64,000 nucleotides of DNA from Margaritifera margaritifera (lineage: Eukaryota; Mollusca; Bivalvia; Unionida; Margaritiferidae): assembly GCA_029931535.1 (NCBI GenBank), contig JAQPZY010001665.1, positions 2,563,501 to 2,627,500 of the forward strand, read 5' to 3'. The notes beneath the pieces were generated by a model that was given only the letters and a program-made list of their open reading frames with translations, did no database searches and was not told where the DNA came from. Made by a program: the position numbers and the translations under genes. Each line of letters starts with the position of its first letter. The first letter of the stretch is position 1. Of this stretch, positions 47,596-57,676 are shown one piece after another.

Positions 47596-48960
47596 CCTGC
47601 TATTATTTGGTTGCTATGAAAAACCCCTCCTCTAATTAGTAACTGGAGGTCCAGAACAGAAATAAACACAGTCTCAGTCCAATGTCTAAGTTACTTCTGT
47701 CACTTGGAATATCATCCTTCTTCGACATGGACCAAGACTAAACGACATCAGAGCAGGGAGGAAGGACGGACCCCCCTCTTCCCAGCCTTCTGGGATTGGC
47801 GAGTTAGCGACTTCCTTACACCAGGAAGTGCGATTGATCCCTTACAGGATCAGTTTGACGGAGACTTCCTCACACCAGGAAGTGCCTCTGATTACTCCTG
47901 GGATTGGCAAACACTGGGAAGTGCCAATGATACCTCCTTGGATCAGCTTGACTGAATCTACCTTACACTGTTAAGTGCCTCTGACCCTGCCCACTGCTTC
48001 TGGGATTGGTAAGTTCGCGACTTCCTTATGCCAATAATTCCTCCCAGGACTGGCCTGGCTGAGACTTCCTTACACTGGTAAGTACCTCTGATCCCTCCCA
48101 GAATCAGTGAGTTGGTGATTTCCTTATATTGGGAAATGCCATTGATCCCTATTGGGATTGGCTTGTCAGCAACTTCCTTACACAGGGAAGTGCCTCTGAT
48201 CCCACCTGGGATTGGCATGTTGGCAATGTTCTTACACAGGGAAGTGGCACTGGTCGCTCCTTGGATTGAAGGGGGTCCAAAGGAGAAGAAGAGGAGGCAG
48301 TTCCTTTCTCCTTACTTCTACAGAATTGGCAGCTCTCTCCTTGGTTCCACACGTCACCTGCCCATAATGTGCAGAAAGGACATCTGTCAATGCAAGCATG
48401 TTTAGAACAAGCCAAACAACGGTGTGTGTTTGTGTCTGTGTGTGTGTCCCAAGAAGCCTTGTTATGGCTGCTTTTTCAAGCTTCTTGGGGCATGCTGAAA
48501 GAAAATTATGAAAACAAACAAATGACCAGAATAAAATTATAAAAGGTAATACCTACCCTAACACTGGTACCAACAAGGGGGATACAATTATGCAAATAAA
48601 AACACTGCTTTAACTAGCATGTGTACAAAATTCAACAAAGTTACAGACGGGGACACAGATAATTGAAAATAAACACAAGAACTGGGGACAAAAAGTCAAT
48701 TGCAACACAAAATGGATATGATTGATTGAAACTATAGAAAAAGAATTAGCAAAGATCTTGAGCACCCAGCGACGTGTTATTCCGCTCAAAGTCCAAGGAA
48801 AGAAGGACAATATTCCAAGTGACAGAAAGAACTAAGGCATTGGACTGGGACTGTGTTTATTTCAGTTCTAGACTTCCAATTACTAACTGAATAGGGGAAT
48901 TTTCACCTTGGACTGGGGACTAGCACCAGGAAAATAGATAACAATGTAAATAATAGCAGG
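47596..48960. mobile_element. Long-TIR DNA element (1,365 bp) with TA flanks in a peflin intron
   Basis: Both ends read CCTGCTATTATTT inward. The inverted arms are about 135-170 bp and share GAAATAAACACAGT, CAGTCCAATG and TCTGTCACTTGGAATAT; the right arm has an extra ~27-bp segment. TA lies just outside each end (47594-47595 and 48961-48962), suggesting a TA target duplication. No transposase is readable. The interior carries a ~53-bp minisatellite. Confidence 0.85.
47790..48265. repeat. ~53-bp minisatellite inside the long-TIR element, about 9 copies
   Basis: Diverged units of ACTTCCTTACAC-GGAAGTGCCTCTGATCCC followed by GGGATTGG...GTTGGC, with cores near 47808, 47861, 48063, 48115, 48170 and 48223. 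Open frames on both strands through this block are repeat artefacts. Confidence 0.85.
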
Positions 48961-49048
48961 TATTGTATTGCTACTATTAAAAGTAAGTTTTCCTAATTTG
49001 TTGCCCTATATTACTACCTAACCTACCTACAATATACCTAGAACCTAC

Positions 49049-49192
49049 CTGTTTGTAACTCCTGTGCCTCAATGCTCCCAGATCTATTGATGTCAACACT
49101 CTCAAACACCCCCTTCCATTGCTGGATGTAATTCCACAGTGCCTGAAACTCGGGAAGTTCAATGGTTCCAGTCTGGTCTCGATCAAACATTC
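49049..49192 (-). CDS. PEF1: Peflin, middle coding exon (EF-hands 2 and 3)
   Basis: 144 bp between a TTTTAG acceptor and a GTAGGT donor, with phase 1 on both sides. It joins in frame to both neighbouring exons (I-G-M-F-D upstream; Q-T-A-W downstream). It encodes MFDRDQTGTIELPEFQALW, EF-hand 2 with a full 12-residue loop (D, D, T, backbone, E), then YIQQWKGVFESVDINRSGSI, EF-hand 3 (loop DINRSGSIEAQE), also with canonical ligands. EF2 in vertebrate peflin, as I recall it, is less canonical, so calcium binding may be stronger here; this is inference. Confidence 0.92.
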
Positions 49193-49464
49193 CTAAAAAT
49201 AAACAATAAATCAAGAACTAAATCCCCAACATGCAGAACCTGTCAAATTAACTCCTACCCCCCAGGCTATTACAGGTGGAAATGTTCATAGAAGCCCAGT
49301 TTGCCTTAAAGTTATTACCTTTTTCTTATTGAAGACACAGCCCAGTGGTAGTCCTCAACTTGAGTTCCACACAATTTCTGACACGAATTCCACAGAATGC
49401 TGTCTTGCCTGCTCTGCCAAGGCATATTCCAAACACCCAGCAAAGTCACTGGAGCATTAAAAAT

Positions 49465-49479
49465 AGGTCACTGTGACCT
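49465..49479. promoter_or_regulatory. Perfect palindromic ERE-type word
   Basis: AGGTCACTGTGACCT: two perfect inverted AGGTCA half-sites, 3-bp spacer, matching the consensus estrogen response element. It belongs to a solitary unit of the repeat class seen at 21655-22560. Binding by any receptor is unproven. Confidence 0.4.
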
Positions 49480-49614
49480 CCTTTTGTCTTTATGATGAAC
49501 CCTGTATGATGAATACATCCATGAAGTTTCATGACTAAATATGCAAGTGTCGAAGAAACTGAGTTAAATGCAAAAACCTAATGTTGATGCCTATGCCAAT
49601 ATCAACACCAGTAT

Positions 49615-50345
49615 CAGAAAAGTGATACCTATTTCTCTCATTCCTGTGTGATACCTATTTCTCTCATTCCTGTGATACCTATTTCTCTCATTCCTGTGTG
49701 ATACCTTTTTCTCTCATTCCTGTGATACCTATTTCTCTCATTCTTGTGTGATACCTATTTCTCTCATTCTTGTGTGATACCTATTTCTCTCATCCCTGTG
49801 ATACCTATTTCTCATTCCTGTGTGATACCTATTTCTCATTCCTGTGATACTTATTTCTCTCATTACTGTGTGATACCTATTGCTCTCATTCCTGTGATAC
49901 TTATTTCTCTCATTCCTGTGTGATACCTTTTTCTCTCATTCCTGTGATACCTATTTCTCTCATTCTTGTGTGATACCTATTTCTCTCATTCTTGTGTGAT
50001 ACCTATTTCTCTCATCCCTGTGATACCTATTTCTCATTCCTGTGTGATACCTATTTCTCATTCCTGTGATACTTATTTCTCTCATTACTGTGTGATACCT
50101 ATTGCTCTCATTCCTGTGATACTTATTTTTCTCATTCCTGTGTGATACCTTTTTTTCCCATTCCCGTGATACTTATTTCTCTCATTCCTGAGGGATACCT
50201 TTTTCTCTCATTCCTGTGATACCTATTTCTCTCATTCCTATGTGATACCTATTTCTCTCATTCCTATGTGATGTCTATTTCTCTCATTCCTGTGTGATAC
50301 CTACTTCTCATTTTTCCCCTGTGATACTTATTTCTCCCATTCCCA
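49615..50345. repeat. 24/26-bp minisatellite, about 28 units, with a larger duplication
   Basis: The unit is TGATACCTATTTCTCTCATTCC with TG or TGTG joints. The succession of unit variants seen at 49690-49880 recurs at 49920-50110, showing a segmental duplication of roughly 230 bp within the array. Confidence 0.93.
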
Positions 50346-50721
50346 TATATGTGTGAAACAGTTTCCCCATATGAGAAAGGTATGCCCACAGGTGTGCACT
50401 TATTATGCTTATGACATCATGAACGTCTGCATTGTTTCTTGCAATTTTACGACTGAAAATACAAATTGTTGCTGGCCTATAAATATTAATCATTGTTTAC
50501 AAATTCTTTGTTGCAACTGAAATTTTCATGCTTGTTCTAATGATGTAAAAACCTGTTGAAAATACTCTGAATTTCTAAGGCTTCATCCATACCCATGATG
50601 CGCCATCTTTTTTCCAACACTTTTTCCTTGTGAAAAATAAAAGCAAAATAATCCATCACATCTTTTATGTGAGATTGGGAAAGCTGAGTTCCTGCCCACA
50701 AATTCTGACCCTCAGGTGGGA

Positions 50722-50769
50722 TTTCCCTATCCCACATCAATGCATATCATGTGATGTGGGATAGGGAAA
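50722..50769. repeat. Perfect 18-bp inverted repeat with 12-nt loop
   Basis: TTTCCCTATCCCACATCA (50722-50739) pairs perfectly with 50752-50769. Partial copies of the same words flank it (GAAAGCYGAGTTCCTGC on each side and GGTGGGATT...CCTATCCCACAT to the right), so it arose from local inverted duplication. Confidence 0.9.
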
Positions 50770-51034
50770 GCCGAGTTCCTGCGGTGGGATTGTCCTATCC
50801 CACATAAAAGCATATGATGGATTCTATTAGTCTCACCTATGCTTCACAGGTGAAACAAGAGTTAATTATGAATAAACTTATATTCATAATTAGGTTTTAA
50901 TAACTTGTAATTTATCCATCTGAAGCAAGTCTTTTACAAAATGCAGCTGGCTTATTTTGTGAGATTTTTACCAATATGTTGTTTTGGAATTCAGTATAAT
51001 TTCGATCTGAATATGTGGTCAATTTAGGACTTAA

Positions 51035-51500
51035 CACACACTGTGCCTGGTCCTGGGTTCATGCACATGGGACCTGGTCCTGATTTCATGTGCATGAGGC
51101 CTGGGCCTGAGTTCATGCACACAGGGCATGGTCCCAAGTTTATGCACATGGGATCTGGTCCCTAATTCATGCACATGTGACCTGATCATGATTTCATGTG
51201 CACAGGACCTTGGCCTGAATTCATGCACACAGGGCAAGGTCCCAATTTCATGTGCAAAGGGCCTGGTTCCGAGTTCATGTACACAAGGCCTGGTCCTACA
51301 TGGAATTTGGTCCTGATTTCATGTGCACATGGCTTGTTCTGAGTTCATGTTCACAGGGCTTGGTCTTGAGTTGATGCACACACCACTGGTTTTGAGTTCA
51401 TGCACATGGGACCTTCTACCGAGCTCATACGCACAGGGCCTGGTCCTTAGTTCATGCACAAAGCACTTAGTCCCGAGTTCATGTGCACAGGTCTTGATCC
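51035..51500. repeat. 27-bp minisatellite, about 17 copies
   Basis: Units of CCTGGTCCTGAGTTCATGCA plus CACAGGG. The 27-bp period keeps frames open, giving a 9-residue repeating peptide on each strand; this is an artefact of period and composition. Confidence 0.93.
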
Positions 51501-51534
51501 CGAGATAATCTGAGCAGTAAACTAAAGCTTAAGC

Positions 51535-52005
51535 TCAAATCCCACAAATCAAATATAATATCTGGATATCCCACAAATCATATAATATTTGGAATTCCCA
51601 CAAGTCAGATATAATAATTTGGAAATCCCACAAATCATATAATATTTGGAATTCCCACAAGTCAGATATAATAATTTGGAAATCCCACAAATCAGATAAC
51701 ATATTTGGAAATCCCACAAATCATATAACATATTTGGAAATCCCACAAATCAGATATAATATTTGGAAATCCCACAAATCGGATATAATATTTGGAAATC
51801 CCACAAATCAGATATAATATCTGGAAATCCCACAAATCAAATATAATATTTGGAAATCCCACAAATCAGATATAATATTTGGAAATCCCACAAATCAGAT
51901 ATAATATTTGGAAATCCCACAAATCAGATATAATATTTGGAAATCGGGCAAAGCTGATATAATATTTGGAAATCCCACAAATCAGATATAATATTTGGAA
52001 GAAAT
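51535..52005. repeat. 28-bp minisatellite, about 17 copies
   Basis: Units of AATCCCACAAATCAGATATA plus ATATTTGG, immediately following the 27-bp array but unrelated to it in sequence. Confidence 0.95.
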
Positions 52006-52954
52006 CTATGTAACTTAAATTCAGTAAACTAATATGCATTAGAGTAAAGTAGATCCTGAAAGTTCCATGATTCCAATTTTATTATTGATAAAGTTACCAA
52101 ATGCAGAGACTGTCCTGAAAACAATGCCTGAGGCTACAAGCCCTCTGAACTGAAGTCGATGTCATTTTGGCAGTTTTCCTTGTTTATTTGTAAGTGAAGT
52201 GGGGCCATATGCTAGAGCATCTGATAAAGTTCTTCTCTTGACAGGATGGGTTTCATGTACAACATGATGCTTGTCCCTGATGTCATGTTTGTCAAACAAA
52301 AATAGTCCTTGGATGATTTTGGTCGAAAAGGCAGTAAAAGAAACACAATTACTTTGTGGATAAACTTAATGCTAATCGGTAAGTGTCGAGTTTATTAAAT
52401 GTTTTGTTCTGTACTCAACAGTAATTTTATAAACTGTAACGAAGAAAAAAGAAATAAAATGATTTAAAATAAAATGGTGATTTGCATTACTGAGCCACCT
52501 TCCTATAATTTTTTCCATTCCACTCCACACAAATCACATTAACTTTTGACTCAATATTGTCAAAATAAATAATTTATTTAAAATAGTACTTGTACAATAA
52601 ATTGCACCTGAATATCCCACCAATAAAATATGCATATTACTACCATAGTAGAAAAATATTGGTCACTTCTCCCTGGTGATCTCTCATCTATTTTGTCTGG
52701 AAAAAGAAGTGACTTTTCCATGCTTTTAGATTTTAGGATCGGCTGACATGTGGGAGAAAGCGCATTATCAACCATAAGCAAAAAGCATGACAAATTATGC
52801 GGTTAGGTACCTTATTAAAGAATGTGAGGCCAATTAGCACCGTGGAATCAGAAGAATTCCAAGAATTATGTGAAACCATAGCATTAGTTCTAACTTGCCT
52901 CACTGTAAGCCTGAGCCAGTTTGAGGCCATCCCTGGCACTCTCTTAATCTGTTC

Positions 52955-53215
52955 AACTTAGCAGTCTGTCATGTTTAAAATATGTACACCTTAACTGTCA
53001 GTTGACATTTAGGCTGTCATGTTTAAAAATCTGTACAACTGTCAGTTGACATTTAGGCTGTCATGTTTAAAAATCTGTACAACTGTCAGTTGACATTTAG
53101 GCTGTCATGTTTAAAAATCTGTACAACTGTCAGTTGACATTTAGGCTGTCATGCTTACAAATCTGTACACCTTAACTGTCAGTTGACATTTAGGCTGTCA
53201 TGTTTAAAAAAGTTT
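52955..53215. repeat. ~44-bp minisatellite, about 5.5 copies
   Basis: Units of CTGTCATGTTTAAAAATCTG then TACAACTGTCAGTTGACATT and TAGG. First and last copies carry a short CCTTAA insertion. CTGTCAGTTGACA is itself a short imperfect palindrome. Confidence 0.93.
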
Positions 53216-53757
53216 TAAAATCTTTATGTGTCTTTTAAGAAACAAAATCAATCGGTTTAAACACGATCTTGCATTTTTTTATCAGACCATAATGAAGGTG
53301 CCTTCCTCTAGCAAGAAAGTCAAAGTTATATCAGTTTCTTTATCACTGATGTAGAAGAAGAATTACATTGTTGCTAAAGTATACAAGTAACCTGTTTTTT
53401 AAAAATAGTTGATACCATTATGCAAGTTTGGGGCAAGAAAACATAATTATTTTTTGTGTGTCTTATAACTACAGTGATTGCTTTTTATAGTTATTTTCGT
53501 CTGCATATTTTCTTATTTCTCAACCATAAAAATTAATATAACAGTAATTCAAGACTTTAAAGTCCACAGGCCGCATGGTCATGTGAGACTTAAATAAGCG
53601 TACAGCACTTACTCAGTGCAAAGCGTGCTTAGTGGTCACATATATCCTTGTTTATTCTGAGTAAAATTATGAGCAGATTTTAACTTAATTTTTGTACCAT
53701 ACCTCATCCCTCCAGATTGCATCTTAGCCATATTTCCATTCTGTACTGAATGCAAGC

Positions 53758-53885
53758 CTTGGGACGCTATAAAAGTTTGGACACCCTTAATTATTTTCAA
53801 AAATAATTTTCCATGCTTTTTAAAAGTTGGGACACAAAAATCAATGTAATTTTTTCATGTACTATAAGTTTTGGGACACCTGAGA
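53758..53885. repeat. Short GGGACAC repeat cluster
   Basis: AAAAGTTTGGACACC, AAAAGTTGGGACAC and TAAGTTTTGGGACACC, about 55 bp apart. It could be an old repeat or a subterminal region of an unrecognised element. Confidence 0.4.
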
Positions 53886-55164
53886 ACTTCTATTTTTTCT
53901 CCAACTTGCCAATCAGCATACTCTATCGATTGTTACATCTGAGTTCTTGACTTACCAGAACCATGATGATACCTGGTTATTATAAGCTTTGTAAAGTAAT
54001 GTCAGTTTTGTCAGCCATATCTATGAGCGATGCTACATCATCTAAGCTTCATGTACACTCAGTGTGGGTTAATTTGAGAATAGCAGCAATGGTGTTACAT
54101 AAGGTTGTCTCAAACCATGTCAATAAAAATGGCACTTGAAGCTTAGGCATAGATAAGACTGGCAAATATAACATACACTATATAAAGCTTATCGCAATTT
54201 ACTGGTATAAACATAAATATTCAAGATAAGAATTAAAAAAGGAACCATGTGAAGGATTTAGAAACTTTTGAAACCTTCCCCATCCACTATGCTTCGAGGT
54301 CTCAGGTCACAAGCACACATCATGTAAAGCGTTTGCACTTTTTCCATTTTACTTTCGATGTTGAAGATAATATGGGAGTTTTGAAATCTGTAATTGGTTG
54401 CCGACTACTGTTGCGTGATTATCTTTTCTGAACCAGTTTCAGTGATTTATGTTTGTGCTTTAGATGATTCGACATTGTGCTGGTACTACCACCTAAGTAA
54501 GCCAACTCCATTGCACATAGAATGCATTTTACCTTCTGTTTTCTGCTATTTTCTACCTCTGTGAAATATTTGCAAACTTCAGTTCACTTGTTGTTAACCA
54601 TTTTGATTTTACCAGCATTCCAAACCTTTTTAACATCATACGTCATATGCTTTATTCATTTAAACAGAATATTATGTACTCATTTACATAACAAACACGA
54701 AATGTTGTTTACACATTTAAACACGACAGCCCTAGTTAACATGGGCAATGAATTAGCATTGAGTTACGTGTAGATTGGTACCCAAGTAAAGAGATTTCAG
54801 GCCTTTATTTTGCACATACTTGTTTCATAATAGTGAAAATCTGTAATTTCCCATTCAGTCAAAACTTTTAGATAAGCCACAAGTAATTATTTTGCCGAAG
54901 GTAAAGTATCAGTTATGCAAATTATTGTTTGTCAGTACAGATACATGTGTTTGTGTAACATAAATATTTCTGTTTTAGTGCTTGTGTACCAAAGTCATGT
55001 CATCGATGCACTGCTTGAAAATTTGACTGATTCATCAATGACAAAATATGTCACTCGATGACATGCTTTTGTTTGAGCATTAGTTTTGTGTTCAAAAAGC
55101 TTGGAGAATCAGGGTCTGAAATCAACAACCATTACATCAAAATTACATATTAAAATTCCAAACA

Positions 55165-55275
55165 ATGCATCTAAATGATATGTACTTCACAATGATATGT
55201 ACGTCACAATGATATATACTTCACAATACGTACTTCACAATGATATATACTTCACAATGATATGTACTTCACAAT
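55165..55275. repeat. ~20-bp tandem repeat, about 5 copies
   Basis: Units of ATGATATGTACTTCACA with small variants. Confidence 0.85.
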
Positions 55276-55724
55276 TCTTAACACTATTATGATTTTCATC
55301 TATTAAGTTACTATCTAAAATCTGGGACAAATATTATGATTTAAAATTTGACCTTATTTTCAGATTAGATCAAAAAGTTTAACACATTTACAGTTTCTAG
55401 TATATCTGCAGTTTTTCACATAATATCAGTGGTTTAACTATGCAAAACTGAACCTCACAGCCTAAATTTTGCACAGTTTCGATTCATTCTCCATTTGCCA
55501 ACAGAAGAGTCTGGTCTGAGTCATCCAACAAAAGTCACTGCCACTCCAAACATCAGATACAATGATCATTGAATAAACAGGTTTCATTTTGATTCATGTC
55601 TGATAATCTGTTTCTATTTATGGAATCAAATTTAATAAACCAATACATAAAAATGGTTAGGTTTATGTGCCAAGAATCTACAAAGGTAAAACTGTTCATG
55701 GAGTATGAATACCCTGCTATAGTG

Positions 55725-56150
55725 ACTTACTTATGGTCAGATGGTGTTTTACTCAACAAAACTCCTGAATAAACAAAGCTGCATGACATCACAGTCAACA
55801 ATGCACAAGAAATTGACCTAAACCAAAGTCAAATAGGCATCAAATATAGGTCAAAGTGACATATTTTTGGTATTAGTATGTTGTGCTTACAACGAACCAT
55901 CCACACACAGATGCATTACTCTGCAACTAACAATTTCTCAAACTTTTCTAAAAGCAAAACTTAACCAAAGTCACTAAGACATGAAATATTGGTCACACTA
56001 ACCTATTCTTGGTGGGATAGTGTTGTACTTACCATAACACATATACACACAAAGCTGTATGACTCCGTGATCAACATACAACACCTGAGAAACTGACCAA
56101 AATGCAAAATGTAACTAGGTATGACTAATGGAGTCATACAGACAGACGAC
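55725..56150. repeat. Degenerate ~190-bp repeat, about 2 copies
   Basis: Shared words: GTGTTGTACTTACCATAAC or its variants, ACACAAAGCTGYATGAC, ATCAACATACAACACCTGAG, CAAATATAGGTCAAAGTGAC. The right end runs into CATACAGACAGACGAC. It resembles the AGGTCA-bearing repeat class in style. Confidence 0.6.
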
Positions 56151-56241
56151 CTTAACACTACATGTTCCATCCACATTTATAATAGGACATTAAGAAAGTA
56201 TAATACACAAAATACATCACAGTTGCAGACTAAGAACTAAC

Positions 56242-56406
56242 CAATCATCAATCTACATGTCTCTGGGTTGAAATGCGACCAGTTTGCATTGACGAGGGCT
56301 TGTTGAAGCTCATGGGCAGTAATTCTCCCACTCCTGTCTTGGTCCACTGACATAAACCACTGGTACACCTGGGGGTCAATTCCTGAAGCAGTTCCACCAT
56401 AACCTC
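56242..56406 (-). CDS. PEF1: Peflin, coding exon with EF-hand 1 (first exon seen)
   Basis: 165 bp between a TTGTAG acceptor and a GTTAGT donor. It begins GGYGGTASGIDPQVYQWF, the end of the Gly-rich N-terminal region followed by the family's GxDPxxYxWF entry. EF-hand 1 follows (loop DQDRSGRITAHE, all ligands present), then LQQALVNANWSHFNPETCRL, close to vertebrate peflin's LKQALVN-NW segment as recalled. The upstream Gly/Pro-rich repeat exon(s) and the start codon were not found between here and 64000, so the gene is incomplete in the window. Confidence 0.92.
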
Positions 56407-56969
56407 CTACAAGAGAAATTAATTTTGGTAGTGTTTTCTTCTACAGATAAAATGTTATATTATCACCCTTTGGAGACCAGTAACCATATCACTTGTTATA
56501 AAATATTATGTCTTTCGAAAACATAGCACTATGCAAAAACAGCCTGTAATATGCACAGCACAATGCTGCTAATAGATATAATATTTCACTGATATATATA
56601 CAATCTCTACAAAACTGTTGAGGATGATCACTCATGTATTTAACTTTTGGAAAAATTTATATTTTTTACATAGCAATCTAAATTTAAAGTGTGGTATGCA
56701 GTTTTGCTAGTCTAAGTTGAATATGTATCCCCAAGTAAGGGTAATTACATTGAAAAGTATGGAAAAAAGTACACTACAATATGTTATATATATGTACTAT
56801 TAATAAATTGGTACCTATTTACCTGTATACAAGTGATGCCTGTTCAAAAGTCAGTTACTGCAAGCCATTTGAAAACTTTACAGATGAGACTGACTGAATA
56901 GGTTCCAATAAGACTTGTACCCAGAACCTAGCCCGAACCTGTTCCTGTAGTTACCAAAATTTGCTGTAT

Positions 56970-57425
56970 CTACCCTATGTTGAATTTAGATACCAGAATG
57001 TTGAGACTGGGATACAGTCAGTTAAATTTATACAGCCTAGTTAATACCAGATTACTGGGTCTGGGCTACCCTATGTTGAATTTACATAGCCCAAGCAATA
57101 CCAGAAAGATGGGTCAGGGCTACCCTATGTTGAATTCAGTTAGTCAAGGCAATGCCAGAATGCTGGGCCAGGGCTACACTATGTTTAATTTCGGTAGCCC
57201 AGACGATACCAGAATGCTGGGTCAGGGCTACCCTGTGTTGAATTCAGATAGTCCAGGTGATACCAGAATGCTGAATCAGGGATGCACTATGTTAAATTTA
57301 GTCAGTCTAAGCGATACCAAAATGATGGGTTTGGGCTACCTTATGTCGAAATCTGATAGCCAAAGCAATACCAGAATGCTGGGCCTGGGCTACACTATGT
57401 TTAATTTAGGTATCCCAGTGGGCAA
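56970..57425. repeat. 54-bp minisatellite, about 8.5 copies
   Basis: Units of GGGCTACCCTATGTTGAATT then an AGATAGYCCAGGCGATACC word and AGAATGCTGGGTCA, 54 bp. The multiple-of-three period leaves a 154-codon open frame of an 18-residue repeat (GYPMLN...DTRMLGQ). There is no signal peptide, splice context or family resemblance, so a gene is not called. Confidence 0.92.
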
Positions 57426-57599
57426 CTACATGATATCATGACTTGTTCTACATTTTTCAAAACATAACTCTAAAAATCAAATTCCAGGAACTTATGTCCC
57501 CTGCTTTTTGTTGGAGGTAGCGGAGTGTAGTTTTGTAGAGGTCAGGGCTAAGTGATAATGGTGATGTAATAAATAACAGTAGTTAAGGTATATTTAAAA

Positions 57600-57676
57600 A
57601 AAAAAAACACTAGTGGTGATGTAGAATATTGATAATGGAACCCAGATGGGGTCTCATCAATATTAGGCTGCATACA
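57600..57676. repeat. Left edge of the ~155-bp repeat array, split by a hAT element
   Basis: GATGTAGAATATTGATAATGG and GGGGTCTCATCAATATTAGG followed by CTGCATAC match the units right of 59172. The sequence breaks off at the hAT terminus and resumes with ATACCAAATGT on the other side. Confidence 0.75.

Larger units (their letters stand above)
45007..49048 (-). other. PEF1: Peflin intron between middle and last coding exons
   Basis: 4.0 kb. It contains two SINE copies (45585-45930), the long-TIR element at 47596-48960 and its minisatellite. The stretch 45935-47590 shows no coding segment or recognisable repeat, only scattered small open frames. Confidence 0.75.
49193..56241 (-). other. PEF1: Peflin intron between EF1 exon and middle exon
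   Basis: 7.0 kb, mostly repeats described separately: one ERE-bearing repeat unit (49440-49620), the 24/26-bp array, a perfect hairpin (50722-50769), the 27-, 28- and 44-bp arrays, and two degenerate repeats near 55.2 and 55.7-56.15 kb. Between these, 52010-52950 and 53890-55160 show no coding segment or recognisable repeat. Confidence 0.75.

Noticed and set aside
47704..48415. Several open frames within 47.7-48.4 kb
   Set aside because: They lie in the minisatellite of the long-TIR element, with equivalent frames on both strands.
56977..57441. A 154-codon repeat protein
   Set aside because: It is a 54-bp minisatellite whose period is divisible by three. No splice context, signal peptide or family resemblance.
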